Source of the DNA: Monoplex corrugatus
Taxonomy: Eukaryota; Mollusca; Gastropoda; Littorinimorpha; Ranellidae
Length of the DNA stretch: 64,000 nucleotides
Direction of reading: 5' to 3'
NCBI GenBank assembly: GCA_030674185.1
Contig: CM060307.1
Span: forward strand, 65,874,266 to 65,938,265
Under the pieces are notes generated by a model. The model searched no databases, was not told where the DNA came from, and saw only the letters and a program-made list of their open reading frames with translations. The translations under genes and the position numbers were made by a program. Shown in pieces: positions 1 through 11,839 of the stretch. Position 1 is the first letter of the stretch, and each line of letters begins with the position of its first letter.

Positions 1-590
1 TTAAATAAGCGTCTCTCGTTCTATTCTTATACGTTTGTGGCTCCTATTTTGCTTCAACGTTGGCAGCCACTTCGATTCACATTGATTAAGATCTGTCAAA
101 GCTAACACGTCTACCAAGCCCCTACATAGAATATTGGAGGATGATCATCAACATCAAGGTGTAAGCCCATAGAACGGAGAGCTGTGGTTTGCTCATCCTG
201 ATCAACATCAATCGTTATCATCGACCCTTCCCTAACTTTTCTGGCGACAATATTAACGTCGTGTGTCTAACACCTGAACTTCTGCGTCATATCCGTCATA
301 ATTATTTACTAACAGGCTTGTGCGTGTGTGAACACGTAAAGAAGTATGGATGGATCGAGGCAAGCATACACATGTGCACGCATGCACACATGTATACATA
401 TGTACATATTATACATATATGAATACCTGGATAAGGTGGGGGTGATGATGATGATGACGATGATGTTGTCCTTGTCGTTGTCAGTGACGGTGCCATTGTT
501 GTTGACATTGTTGTTGTAATTGTTTGTTGTTGTTGTTGTTTTTGTTGTTGATGGTGCTGCTGATATCAATACTGTTATTCTTGAATTCTT
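1..590. other. Left edge, no gene seen
   Basis: Ordinary AT-rich sequence with a short purine/pyrimidine alternating stretch near 365-420 and GAT/GTT-rich low complexity from 440 to 560. Open frames here are short and compositionally biased; none resembles a protein. Confidence 0.6.
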
Positions 591-594
591 GTTA

Positions 595-825
595 TGCTAT
601 TCCTCTTCTTCTTTCTTCTTCCTTCTCTCTTCTTCTTCTTCTTCTTCTTCTTCTTCTTCTTCTCTTCTTCTTTCTTCTTCTTCTTCTTCTTCTTCTTTTC
701 TTCTTCTTCTTCTTCTTCTTCTTCTTCTCTTCTCTTCTTCTTCTTTCTTCTTCTTTCTTCTTCTTCTCTTCTTCTTCTTTTTCTTCTTTTTTCTTCTTTT
801 CTTCTTCTTCTTCTTCTTTTGTGTA
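595..825. repeat. (TTC)n polypyrimidine tract
   Basis: About 230 bp of almost pure TTC/TTTC on the + strand. Long reading frames across it (poly-Ser, poly-Phe, poly-Leu, poly-Lys/Glu) are artefacts of composition. Confidence 0.95.
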
Positions 826-1004
826 ATTTGGAGTTCACAAATATTTGTATGGGATAGCTTAGTTTTTAACGACTTTGTGTGAAAAAAGGTAAAAGGATAG
901 TCTAATGTTGATATAGCTGGATCGTTGCTGTTTGCGTGCGTGTGTACGTATGTGCGAGTGGGTGTGTTTACAGAAGTGTGTAGTTGCGTGTGCGTGTTGT
1001 ACGA

Positions 1005-1009
<5 letters not shown>

Positions 1010-1037
<28 letters not shown>

Positions 1038-1203
1038 GCTGTGGACGTGTATGCGTGAATAACGACTGATTGAACGGCTAAACTAGGTAGCAGTCCTCAA
1101 GTTTCCGCTGAATCAAAACTTCTTTCTTTTTTTTTTCTTTTTTTTTTTATGTGGTAGAGAGATTAAAAAAAATAGTTGATTAGGTAGGCAAGACGGGCAC
1201 ACA

Positions 1204-1276
<73 letters not shown>

Positions 1277-1427
1277 GGAGAGAGACTCACAGAAAATACA
1301 ACATAGGTAGACACAGGGGTCGATAGGCAGATAGATAAACTAAAAGACTAACAGACAATGAAGATACTTTGTTTGACTTCAGTTTACGAGATGAAACAAT
1401 AACAATTTTCCGCTCAGGTCCTGCGGT

Positions 1428-1515
<88 letters not shown>
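1010..1515. repeat. Microsatellite cluster: (GT)n, (AG)n, (CT)n
   Basis: (GT)n near 1010-1037, (AG)n at about 1203-1285 and (CT)n at about 1432-1514. The last two are reverse complements of each other about 150 bp apart, so they could fold back or undergo slippage. Confidence 0.9.
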
Positions 1516-1517
<2 letters not shown>

Positions 1518-1589
1518 ACATGTCACATATCAATTACTTCCCTTTTTCAATCTTTACTGTGTTAATTTGTGCACAATAATGAATTGTTT

Positions 1590-2492
1590 TGATACAGCTG
1601 AAAAGAGGAGTCAGACAGGGTTGTATTTTGTCACCAGGTCTGTTTTCACTTTACAGAAAAAAACATCATGAGAAACCTGGAAGAAGACCCTGGATTAAAG
1701 ATTGGAGGGAAAATGATAAACAACATTCGATACGCAGATGGCACCGTGCTAATAGCAGAAAGTGAAAGAGACCTACAAAACCTTGTGAATATTCTAGAAA
1801 TAGAAAGCAAAGGTTGGAACTAAACAGCAGGAAGACTGAAGTCATGGTGATCAGTAAAAAAACATGAAATCCCCTCATGCAAAATAACAGCAAATGGCAC
1901 AACCTTTATATAGGTTGATAAATTCAAATACCTGGAACGATCATTTCATCAGACGGCAGATGCACATCAGAAATAGCCGGCAGAATCGGCCAAGCCAAAA
2001 CAGCATTCAAGAAGATGACAAGCATTCTTACCAACAAATGCCTGTCAATTAACATCAGGAAGAGAGTTCTTGAATGTTATATAGAACCAATACTGTTGTA
2101 CGGATGCGAGGCGTGGACAGTCAACAAACAAAGCCAGAACAAGATTGAGGCAGCCGAGATGTGGTTTCTAAGAAGAATGTTGAGAGTTCCGTGGACAGCA
2201 AAGAAAACAAACAAGACAGTCTTGATGGAGGCAGACACAAGTAGATCACTCATAAGGAAGATTAGGAAAAGACAGGCAACATTTATAGGCTATTTTGTGA
2301 GGAAGGTGGATTTGGAGCACCTGGTCACAACGGGAAAGCTGGAGGGAAAGAGAGCACCGGGTAGACCCAGGGAGAAAATGCTGGACGGACTTGCAGAGTG
2401 GCTGGGGACGAGGAGGATGGGGGAGATGCTAGTGGCAACGAGAAATAGAGACAAAGGAAGTCCATGATCGCCAACGCCATGCGGCAGGGCAC

Positions 2493-2569
<77 letters not shown>

Positions 2570-2570
2570 T
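1590..2570 (+). mobile_element. 5'-truncated LINE, RT palm to 3' end with (GAT)n tail
   Basis: Non-LTR retrotransposon 3' fragment. Frames broken by small indels read GVRQGC (RT motif B region), then NNIRYADG in place of the usual YADD, so the catalytic pair is damaged. The KFKYL region follows, then a 150-residue uninterrupted stretch (2015-2467) with LLYGCEAWTVN, the thumb/C-terminal signature of this LINE group, and GRPREKMLDGL. It ends in ACGCCATGCGGCAGGGCAC and runs straight into (GAT)n at 2492-2570, which acts as the element's 3' tail. Four further 3' fragments of the same family lie at 19.54, 28.86, 38.05 and 55.58 kb. Retrotransposon identity is clear; the clade is not assigned. Confidence 0.85.
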
Positions 2571-2740
2571 TTTTAGGTACGTGTCATTCAGACTTTCTGT
2601 GTGTGCAAAGACCCCCGTGCACTAAAAAAATGTATGTCAAAAAAAAAAACAACGTTTGTTTGTTTCCTTTCTCTGCACAGCCTCTGTAAATACGCAGTCG
2701 ATATCGTTCTGTTCCAATCAAACCTTCTCTGACCCCCATC

Positions 2741-2935
2741 TTAACCCTTTGACTCCCGCACCATGTCCATCAGCACCCTGCATTGTCAAGCATACCCGCA
2801 AAGCAAGTACTTAACCCTTTGACTCCCTCACCCTATCCACCAGCTTCCTGCAGGAAGCTGGTGGATAGGTTAAAGGAATCAAAGGGTTAAGTTTTAGCAG
2901 TTGGTGCATAGGGGTGCGGGAGTCAAAAGGGTTAA
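2741..2935 (+). mobile_element. TTAA-bounded foldback MITE, copy A
   Basis: Starts TTAACCCTTTGACTCCC and ends with the inverted form GGGTTAA. Inside, 2811-2890 is an almost perfect 80-bp palindrome, itself bounded by TTAA, centred on CTTCCTGCAGGAAG. TTAA target sites plus termini starting CCC are typical of piggyBac-type elements, so I infer a non-autonomous piggyBac-like MITE. No transposase is present. Other copies: 13528, 17241, 19124, 46268 and 63126. Confidence 0.7.
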
Positions 2936-3371
2936 CTCCACCATGTCATACGGTACCCCTTCTCCTTATCTCCCCCTGATTCATCGACTTACTCGCCCGC
3001 GACATCTGTCGAATGAAGCGGCGCAACTCTTCACCCCAGCTGTTGCGAGCCTATGTCCACGTCCATATATCGACTTAACAAATCTCTACACTTCTGAAGG
3101 CATTCAGAGCTGGCTAGAAGACAAGCTACGTTTATCACGTAATAAATTCATTTCCAGTGAACTACAAGTTTCGGGACAGGATACGTGATATTCTTGTCAC
3201 AGTGAAATCTTCGATTGTTGGTTTACAAATAGAAGTCTTTGTGCTGTTTTGGTAGTTGGTGTTTGTTTTCGTGGAACGGACGCTAGGTCATAAATTGCCC
3301 TTTGTTTTACTTCAAAACAGGCTGTGTTGCTATAAGCCCGAGGAAGCTGTGTTGTTGTCTTACAGTTAACA

Positions 3372-3943
3372 ATGAGGACAAAACTGATCTTAGTGTTGAT
3401 CAATGTGATCGCGTTGTTATGTGTGCAAGGTGCCCAGAAGATTGGAGACCAGAAAAACAAGGTACCTCCCCGAAACGACGCGCCAAGCAACGATATCACC
3501 CACGACAACAACGTTGACCTAAGTGGTACAGAAACTGTTGCCTCAGATGTTTCCAACCCTTCCGACACCAACATCCCCACCAACGTGACCGAAACCAACT
3601 CAACGGAAACAGTTGAGGATGAAGAAAAGAAGGAGTATGTGAACATCACAGGAACCTCTGAGTCCTTGGCCGACTATGTCTATGACCTGCTCGCACATTC
3701 CAGTGACGCCGACAAGACGGATAAAGCGGTTCCTTCTGATGCCAATGCTACGCAACCGTCAGCTACCAACGCTTCCATTTCAGCCGTCCCGGCCAGCAGC
3801 GTGACTTCACAGGATTCAGGAAGTGCCCCGACAGAGGGTGCAGGGTCTTCTCCTGATAAGGAATGGACCGGAGTTCCTGTACCTGAGAAGCCCAAGCAGC
3901 AGCCGACTTCAACTAGCGATCAAAATAAGGATAAGGATGAGAG
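3372..3943 (+). CDS. Exon 1, novel Cys-rich type I membrane glycoprotein
   Basis: First coding exon. ATG at 3372 has A at -3; residues 1-22 form a signal peptide ([20 protein letters not shown]). An acceptor-like TGTCTTACAG ends six bases before the ATG, so a 5' UTR exon may lie upstream. The rest is a low-complexity, acidic, Ser/Thr/Pro/Asn-rich stalk without cysteine, with several N-glycosylation sequons (NVT, NST, NIT, NAT, NAS), as in mucin-like linkers. The best donor is GAGAG|GTACTT, leaving phase 2. The gene continues in seven more exons to 29.1 kb and encodes about 540 residues: signal, stalk, 14-Cys ectodomain, one membrane helix, short cytoplasmic tail. I do not recognise the family. 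Joining to exon 2 (phase 0) needs either the weaker TTT|GTTTGC donor at 3951 or a small extra exon. Confidence 0.75.
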
Positions 3944-3999
3944 GTACTTTGTTTGCTCGTGTTTTGTTTGTGTTGCTTAGCTGTGTTAGTTGGTTGGTT

Positions 4000-4391
4000 G
4001 GTTGGTAGGTAGGTAGGTTGGTTGGTTGGTTGGTTGGTTGGTTGGTTGGTTGGTTGGTTAGTTGGTTGGTTGGTTGGTTGATTGGTTGATTGGTTGGTTG
4101 GTTGGTTGGTTGGTCGATTGAGCTTTGGTTTGTTTGCCTGTTTGTTTGCTTCTTTCTTTTTTCTTTCTTTCTTTTCTTTTTTTTTTAATTTTTTTCTTTC
4201 TTTTTTTTTCTTTCCACGTCTGTTTGCTTGTTTATTTGTTGATAGTTTGAATGATGATGGTGATCATGATGATGATCAGAGTTATTCTCATAGTTAGAAA
4301 ACAAAGTAGTTCTATCTTTCAAACAGCCCCTAGGTGCAAACAGCCCCTAGGTGCAAACAGACCCTAGGTGCAAACAGACCCTAGGTGCAAA
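4000..4391. repeat. (TTGG)n tract and a 17-bp tandem repeat in intron 1
   Basis: (TTGG)n at about 3989-4115, then polypyrimidine to about 4230. At 4319-4391 a 17-bp unit (CAAACAGCCCCTAGGTG) is repeated about four times. Confidence 0.85.
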
Positions 4392-4399
4392 TACATGGT

Positions 4400-6220
4400 T
4401 GCCTGTGTGTAAATGAAAAAGTGTGTGGGTAAGCGAATTGGGCTGTGACTTAACCAGTTATGATGTATCATGTCTCTTTCCACTTTATTTTCTTTTTCCT
4501 CCTTATCTCAGTTTCCTTCATTTTTCCCTTTAAAAACGGAAAAGTTCGATGTCAAACGAAAAGAGGTTGCCGGTTGCCACTCTATCTGTAGTGTGTGTGA
4601 ACAAAATTAAATCAGAGAAAATGTCTCAGCCGTTTATGGATTGATCATTACTCAAAGATACACCTGTAAATGGGCATCACGAACACATCATCGAAGAAGA
4701 GAGATTGAGCGAAAGAGAAAAAAAAATAGAAAGACAGGTGGAGAGAAGAGAGACAGAGATCGAAAGAAAATAATGCGTATAGATGTCTACCGTGTTTCTC
4801 CATACAACATAAGATTCGGAGTAAAAAATGGATTAATACATGGATCTGGTTTTGGATGTGTATATACTTGTAATCTAGACATACGAACATTTTGTATGAA
4901 TTGGAGTTTGTTCTTACGATGTGATTGCAATTACGCTGTGCTTTTCTTCTGCATGTTTATAATTATTGTTTGCTTAAAATGAATGAAAATAATTTGAAAG
5001 ATTAAGAACAAATTGGAAAATGAAAGCAAAAGTATCCATCCTGCTCTACAGGAGCAGGTAAAAAGTATTTCGCATCTATCTGCATTATAGACTACAGCAG
5101 GTGGTAACTCAAATTCTCCTATCTCCACGTCCACTCAAAAAAAGATGTTTTGTATTTTCCGTGTATCATAGACTTCAGTCGGAATTAACTGATCCCGTAA
5201 CCACGCCTCCACCCGAAACAAGTTTCAATTGCCACAATGATACAAATCAAATGTAACAAAGAAGGTAGGAACACCGTTCTGGTCGGAAACCCTCGTGAAA
5301 AGTCAGTGCGCTCCAAAATCTGATATATTGTTCTTTGAGCAGGGGTTTTAGGTCCAATTGTCAATTATTTTCTACCAAATGTGGTTCGCATGTCTACTTT
5401 GTCAATACGAATTTGTCCGTATATAATTCAAAATTTTACGCTGGCTTCCCGGTTACTCTTACGCAAACTGAGCATGAGTATTTTTATTCTGTCATCTCAT
5501 GTAATCACTACATAATGGTATGAAAGTAGATTTATTTATCTCATATATAAACTCTTAATGTTTCGCCCTGTGTAGATTATTCTTGTAATTCCGCATAATT
5601 GTGTTTAAAGTCTATGTGATTTTTACATAGATAGGCCAAAATCACATCAACTGTAAAATGTATGAAGAGACAAGACACGTTACTCTTAAAGGGGAGCGCT
5701 TGTCTGGGTTGCCAGTTAGCAATTGGGGTTATTTTAGTCGTGTTCTGCTTATGACTTTTTTTTTTCAGGAAATGATGAGATTTCAGTATCAATCATCTTT
5801 GGGTTTTTTCAGTTCTTTGTTTGTTTTTAATCTACAATACTAAACCAAGATAGGAGCTCTGACAGAGACAAACTGATGAAAGTGTTGGTTATAGTCATGT
5901 GACGGAAGAAAATGGTATCAGTGATGAAATTAGAGTCATCAGTTCTTTTTAGTTATATCACTAAACCATCTTAAATATGACATATAGATCGTCTTTGTAT
6001 AGATTTGTTTTTCATTATCTAATGTCAAGAACTAACGTATTGCGTGTGTTGAATGAAAGAAACCTACTTTACATGTCATCAGATTATTGAATACCGACAT
6101 TCTCTTACATAAAAGTGTAAACATGGAAACATGAGCACATAATTATTTTATCATGTTTTATGTGTTATTATCATTTTCTTCTTTCGGTTTCTTTTTCCAT
6201 ATGCGTTTGCTGTTGTTTGA
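4400..6220. other. Intron 1 interior, nothing recognised
   Basis: AT-rich unique-looking sequence. Frames of up to 113 codons occur but have neither coding composition nor family resemblance. Confidence 0.5.
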
Positions 6221-6221
6221 T

Positions 6222-6421
6222 TCTAAGTTTGTTTCTGTTTCTTTCTTTCTTTTATCCTGTCTTCTATTTTGGTTTCTTTATCAATGAAAATACAGCCTTG
6301 AGGTAAAATACAGATTGATTCTAATTGACAAATTCAATTGCTTCTAAGTTTGTTTCTGTTTCTTTCTTTCATCATGTCTTCTATTTCGGTTTCTTTATCA
6401 ATGAAAATACAGCCTTGAAGG
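6222..6421 (+). repeat. Tandem duplication of an acceptor-like segment in intron 1
   Basis: Two copies (about 6222-6303 and 6341-6421) of a segment reading TTCTAAGTTTGTTTC, then a pyrimidine run, then GAAAATACAGCCTTGA. The first copy ends CAG|CCTTGAG|GTAAAA, a 7-nt interval with consensus splice sites on both sides. In the second copy the donor GT is lost (CCTTGAAGGG). Confidence 0.7.
6296..6302 (+). other. Candidate 7-nt microexon
   Basis: CCTTGAG lies between TACAG (after a long pyrimidine tract) and GTAAAA. Its length, 7 = 1 mod 3, converts the phase-2 end of exon 1 into the phase-0 start of exon 2, adding Ser-Leu-Glu. This is compatible but unproven; sites this short arise by chance. Confidence 0.25.
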
Positions 6422-6554
6422 GAAATACAGATAAGATTTGAAAACACATTGCATCCTGATCCTTCATTTATTTATTTGTTGTTGTTGTTGTTTTCTTCCC
6501 CATCCCCCGCCCTCATCCTCCCTTCTTCAATTTATCGTTATTTCAACTTTGCAG

Positions 6555-6893
6555 AATTTGGCAGCGTCCTCCAATAAGAATATTCCTTCACCAAAGAAGG
6601 ACAAAGTCAACTGCAACACCGAAGTGGACCTGCAAAACTTCTGCTCCGTGGACGAACCGGTCAAGTCTTATTTTGGAGGCGACACGACTTTCCAAGGTTT
6701 ACAGTCTCCCCTCTTCAACATGGACATTGTCCATCACCTGATGAGTTGCCCCAGTGGACAGTGGTGTCTGGAGAACGGGACTGACGTCTTCAACGGCATG
6801 GAGTACAAGTTCTTCTTTGGGCCTCTGTGTGAGGAGTCCATGTGGGAGTGTATCTTTGACATCTTGATGCAGAGGGAGCATTGTTCGGATAAG
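6555..6893 (+). CDS. Exon 2 of the membrane glycoprotein gene
   Basis: 113 codons, phase 0 at both ends, between ACTTTGCAG and AAG|GTAGGT. This begins the cysteine-rich ectodomain, with seven cysteines (CNTEV, FCSVD, CPSGQW, WCLENGT, LCEESMWEC, HCSDK) and a sequon at NGT. Codon use and the absence of low complexity contrast sharply with the flanks. The last ~55 bases together with the 5' splice site are the seed of the tandem array that follows directly. No domain family recognised. Confidence 0.8.
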
Positions 6894-7960
6894 GTAGGTA
6901 CCAGAAATTGTGTGTCGATATGTGGGAGTATATGTTTGACATCATAATAAAGACGGAAGATTTTTTAGACGAGATAGGTACCAGAGATTGTGTGTCGATA
7001 TGTGGGGGGGGGGGGGTATATTTTTGGCATCATGAAGAAGACGGTGGGTTTTCCAAACAAAGTAGATACCAGAGATTTTGTGTCGATATGTAGGTTATAT
7101 TTTTTACATCATAATGAATACAGAAGATTTTTCAGACGAGGTAGGTACCAGAGGTTGTCTGTCGATATGTGGGAATATAATTTTGGTATCATGGTGAAGA
7201 TGGCGGATTTTTCGGATGAGGTAAGTACCAGAGGTTGTGGTCGATGTGTAGGATTATATTTTTGACATCATGAGGAAGACAGTGGATTTTCCAGATAAGA
7301 CAGATACCAGTGGTAGTGTGTCGATATGTGGGAATATGATTTTGGTATCATGATGAAGATTAAGAATTTTTCAGACGAAGTAGGTACCAGAGGTTGTGTG
7401 TCGATATGTGTAGGTATAGTTTTGACATCATGATGAAGATTGGGGATTTTTCAGACGAGGTAGGTACCAGAGGTTGTGGGTCGATATTTTGGGGGTATAT
7501 TTTTTACATCATAATGAAGACGGAAGATTTTTAGACAAGGTAGGTACCAGAGGTTGTGTGTCGATATGTGGAATATATGTTGACATTATTATGAAGCTGG
7601 AGGATTTTTCGGACAAGGTAGATTGTTGTGTGTCAAAATGTGGGAGTATATTTTTTGCATCATAATGAAGACGGAAGATTTTCAGACCAGGTAGGTGCCA
7701 GAGATTGTGATGTGTGTCGATATGTGGAAGTATATTTTCGGCATCATGAAGACGGAAGATTTTTCTGACGAGGTAGGTTGTGGGTCGATGAGTGGGCGTA
7801 TATTTTTAACATCATGATGAAGACGGAAGATTTTTCAGACATGGAAGTACCACAGGTTGTGTGTCGATATGTGTAGGTACAATTTTGACACCATGATGAA
7901 GATAGAGGATTTTTCAGACGAGGTAGGTACCAGAGGTTGTGTGTTAAAATAGTTTTGATT
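6840..7960 (+). repeat. ~80-bp tandem array derived from the exon 2/intron 2 boundary
   Basis: About 13 intronic copies of an ~80-bp unit follow exon 2. Unit zero is the exon end itself: ATGTGGGAG...TTTGACATC...GATAAG|GTAGGTACCAGA...GTGTCGAT. Each following unit repeats ATGTGGGA-TATATTTTTGACATCAT, then GAAGA-GGAAGATTTTTC-GACGAG|GTAGGTACCAGAGGTTGTGTGTCGAT. Most units keep a plausible 5' splice site (GAG or AAG followed by GTAGGT or GTAAGT). Several preserve the exon frame (MWEYMFDII-, MWEYNFGIM-). Indels near 7000 (a G run) and 7620 break others. Confidence 0.85.
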
Positions 7961-8079
7961 GTCTGGTGAAGTAGAAAGCTTCTCTCTTGTAGATCCAAGA
8001 TTCTGTGTGTAAATGTGATTCCCCTCCACCCACCCCGACATTGTGTTAGAATTGAAAGCTTTTTCTCTTAAAGGGTCAA

Positions 8080-8166
<87 letters not shown>

Positions 8167-8306
8167 TGTCTGTGTCTGTGTCTGTGTGTCTGTGTCTGTG
8201 TGTCTGTGTGTCTGTGTCTGTGTGTCTGTGTGTCTGTGTGTATCTGTGTGTGTCTGTGTGTCTGTGTCTGTGTGTCTGTGTGTATCTGTGTGTGCCTATG
8301 TGTATG

Positions 8307-8380
<74 letters not shown>

Positions 8381-8390
8381 TGAGTGTGTG
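8080..8390. repeat. (GT)n with interspersed (GTCT), intron 2
   Basis: About 310 bp of GT repeats with a central block of TGTGTCTG variants, giving a three-block structure (pure, variant, pure). Confidence 0.95.
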
Positions 8391-8399
8391 TAACGATAC

Positions 8400-9590
8400 G
8401 TTCCACATTCTGACCAAGTCTAGAACTCACGTGTAAATCAAGAGGTTGTGTACAAAGTATCTTGGGCCTTATGATAAACAGGAAAGCTCTCTATCACTAC
8501 CTATATACAGTTAACTAATCCATGAGTCTTTGGCTGAAAATGTATTTTTTCATTTGTAAACTGATCATCCGAGCGCTGTAATAGAATACAATACAATGCA
8601 TGGCAATACAAAGTGTTTCCTAGGTAATAATAACAAAAAGAAGAAGAAGAAAACCAGGAATAATCATTCTTATAAACTCGTTAGCTCTCACTGCGTATTA
8701 CACAAAACACAGTCTAATACATGCAGAAGGACTGATTTCATATACACGTGCACACACGCGCACACACACACACGCGCACGCATGCACTCACACACACATA
8801 CACACGCACGCACGCACTCACGCACGCACGCACAACACACACACACACAACACACACACACACAAACACACACACACATGAGAATGCACTCATTCATAAG
8901 TAAGCGCACTGAAATGTTGATCTGCTAACAGCGTTTCACTGCACAAGCACATGATCATAAGTGTATACATACATGAATGATTGCTCAATGCCACATAATC
9001 AGTAGTGAGAACAGACAGTACTATTGGTGGGGAATTAGCCATGATAACAACAATGGAACACCTTGGTGAACAGGTAAATCCGCAACTGTGACTTGAGGTG
9101 CGAAAGACTGGAAAGATCCCTCTTATCAACTGACAGTGAAATCCAAATAGATGGCACAATGAAGCTGAAAGAACACTCTCCAGCTGATTTAAATTGTGTT
9201 TTGACATCATGAGATGTTTTGTTTTGAGGAAGGCAGGGTGCGTGATGCTTATATTGTGCAGAGGCGATCTGAAAGATAGGGTGCTAAATATCAAAGGTTT
9301 TATGAAAGAAGGTGTCTTTGACTCAGACTTGATATAGTGAGAGAATCACACCGTAGGGAGAGGCAAGCAAGTTCCATTTTCATCCCCGCCTGACTTATCA
9401 GTGCCCACACCTAAACCCTGACCATGCACATACAGCACAAAAACTACTGTCTGTGAGATGCGTTGTTCGAGAAGAACTGTAAGCAAGACCAGAAGCGACA
9501 TAACCTGAAACAGCAAGATCCGAGAAATGGTTTGAACAATAGTAGTAGGCCTCCTTCGGTCATGACTGACCATGGACAAAGTACATCCGT
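8400..9590. other. Intron 2 spacer with a (CA)n tract
   Basis: (CA)n with CG-containing variants at about 8745-8880. The rest is unremarkable; 9300-9590 may be the 3' UTR of the LINE that follows on the opposite strand. Confidence 0.5.
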
Positions 9591-9591
9591 T

Positions 9592-9993
9592 CTAATGTCT
9601 AGATGGGCTGTCTGCTTGGTCCAAGCAGCGTCGCCTGTGACTGTACAGACCAATGCGAGAGAGGCAGTCTCTGTCGCAGCAGTCGCATGTGTATGCTGAT
9701 GCTGGTCTGTTGGCTGTCATCCCTTTTCTGCGAACTCGCTTTTCTGCTGCAGCAGCTGACAGTTTGTCCTCACCAATCCGCAGCTGTTTCTTGAGAGTAG
9801 TTCTCCAGCTGTTGCGGTCGTCTGCGAGGTCCTCCCAGGACTCAGTGTTGATCTCAAGCGCCTTCATGTCACGCTTGCAAACGTCTTTGTATCTCAGCTG
9901 TGGGCGGCCAATGTTTCTCTGCCCTGTGGCAAGCTCACCATAAAGGATGTCTTTTGGGATGCGACCATCTTCCATGCGGCGAACGTGGCCCAA
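9592..9993 (-). pseudogene. LINE C-terminal domain, shifted frame
   Basis: Continues the RT after a frameshift: GHVRRMEDGRIPKDILYGEL, RPQLRYKDVCKRDMKAL, then the CDCC...H...C finger-like pattern and a TGA/TAA-bounded end. It probably binds RNA or DNA in the retrotransposition complex (known only by analogy). Confidence 0.75.
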
Positions 9994-11806
9994 CCAGCGC
10001 AGCCGACGCTGTGTTGGTCACCTTATCTTGCCAGGAAATGCCAAGTATGCGCCGTAGGCTTCTCAGGTGAAAGGTATTGAGCCGTTTCTCCTGATGAGCA
10101 TGCGTGGTCCACGCCTCGCTGCCATACAGCAAGGTCCTGAGGACACAGGCGTTGTATACAGCCATCTTTGTCTTTGTGGTCAGCTTGGGATTTGTCCACA
10201 CCCTTTGTGTGAGGCGGGCTAGTGTTGTGGCTGCCTTCCCGATCCTCTTGTCGACCTCTGTGTCAAGGGAGAGGTTATCGGTGATGGTGGACCCAAGATA
10301 TGTGAATTGATGGATGGCTTCAAGCTCGTAGTCATCAATGGTGATGGCTGGTGGAGATGGCGTGTCTTGGCCCAGGACGTTTGTCTTCTTAAGACTGATG
10401 GTCAGACCAAAATCTTTGCAGGCCTGGGAGAAGCGGTCCATCAGTGACTGCAAGTCCCGCTGAGTATGGGTCACAACTGCGGCATCGTCGGCAAATAGCA
10501 TGTTTCTGATGAGGGCTTCACGGACCTTTGTCCTTGCTCTGAGGCGGGCGAGGTTGAAGAGCCTGCCATCTGATCTGGTCCGCAGGTGGATCCCTTCTTG
10601 CGCTGTGCTGAACGCATGCCTCAGGAGGAGAGCGAAGAAGATTCCAAAGAGGGTTGGGGCCAGGACGCAGCCTTGTTTCACACCGCTGCGTACGTCGAAG
10701 GGCTTGGAGAGGTTTCCGTTGAACTGCACCATCCCTTTCATGTTTGAGTGGAAGGACTCAATTAAGCTGTGCAGTTTGGGGGGGCAGCCGATTTTTCGGA
10801 GAGCCCTGAAAAGGCCATCTCTGCTGACTAGGTCAATGAATGCCACATACAGGGGCATCCGCTGCTCTCTGCACTTCTCCTGGATTTGGCGAAGGGAGAA
10901 GACGATGTCTACCGTGGATCTCTCTGCTCGAAAACCACACTGTGATTCCGGGTAGACGCGTTCAGCCAGTTTCTGCAGGCGGATTAGGAGGACCCGAGCA
11001 TAGACTTTGCCAACAATGCTGAGGAGCGAGATACCTCTGTAGTTGTTGCAGTCGCTCCTTTCGCCCTTGTTTTTGTACAGGGTGACGATCTTGACGTCCC
11101 TCATGTCCTGTGGTACAGCTCCCTCATTCCAACACTGACAGAGAACTGCGTGCAAAGGGTGCAGAAGAGAAGTCTTGCAGTGCTTGATGAGGTCTGGGGG
11201 AATTCCGTCGTTGCCAGGTGCCTCCCCTAATGCCAGGCTATCAATGGCCTTGCTGAGTTCGTCCGCAGTTGGCTCTGCGTCAAGTTCTTCCATTACCGGC
11301 ATGCACTTGATGGCATCGAGGGCTAAGCGGGACACAATGTTCTGTGTGGAGTAGAGGTCGGAGTAGTGTTCCGCCCATCTTTCCATCTGTTGGCTAGGAT
11401 TGTTGATTACTTCCCCAGTGGAGAATTTGAGGGGGGCGATCTTGCTCTGTGTTGGTCCCAGTGCCTTCTTGATGCCATCGTACATTCCTCGGATGTTGCC
11501 TCTTTCAGCAGCACTCTGTATCTCTTCGCTGAGCTCTGTCCAGTACTCGTTTGCGCAGCGCCTGGCGTTAAGCTGAACCTTACTTCTGGCAGCCCTGAGG
11601 ATTTGCAGGTTCTTCTCACTGGGTGACCGCTTATACTTGGTGAGTGCGGCACGCTTGGCCTCAACAGTGGGAGTCATCTCTGATGATTTGGCCTCAAACC
11701 AGTCGTGGGACTTCACAGTTTTCTTTCCAAAGGTGGCCATAGCAATGCGGTGCATGGTGTCTCGTAGCGTTTCCCATCTCTCAGTGGCAGAGTCTCTGGG
11801 CTGCAA
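9935..11806 (-). pseudogene. LINE reverse transcriptase
   Basis: Long RT frame (about 620 codons). Visible motifs: GNDGIPPDLIKHC, KGERSDCNNYRGISLLS, ESQCGFRAERSTVD, SGVKQGCVLAPTLFG, NMLFADDAAV (catalytic FADD), LKKTNVLGQD, FTYLGSTI and LLYGSEAWT. Motif A reads YVAFIDLVSRDGL; relatives have a TKAFD-type insert after FIDL, so about six residues are missing in frame. That probably inactivates the polymerase although the FADD box is intact. Homology is lost after ISWQDKVTN and resumes in another frame (9592-9993: RWLGHVRRMEDGRIPKD onward), consistent with a small deletion. Confidence 0.85.
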
Positions 11807-11839
11807 TGCATCGTATTCTCTCTGAAAGGCCTCTGCGAA

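Noticed and set aside
2901..3188. 95-codon frame upstream of the membrane-protein gene
   Set aside because: Starts inside the MITE and shows no recognisable protein or signal peptide.
6840..7960. CRISPR-like array
   Set aside because: Units are contiguous and homologous along their whole length with no unique spacers; the genome is eukaryotic.
8043..8436. Cys-Val and Thr-His rich frames
   Set aside because: Translation of (GT)n in several frames; the same holds at 14, 18, 23.4, 27.8, 43.4, 51.7 and 60.2 kb.
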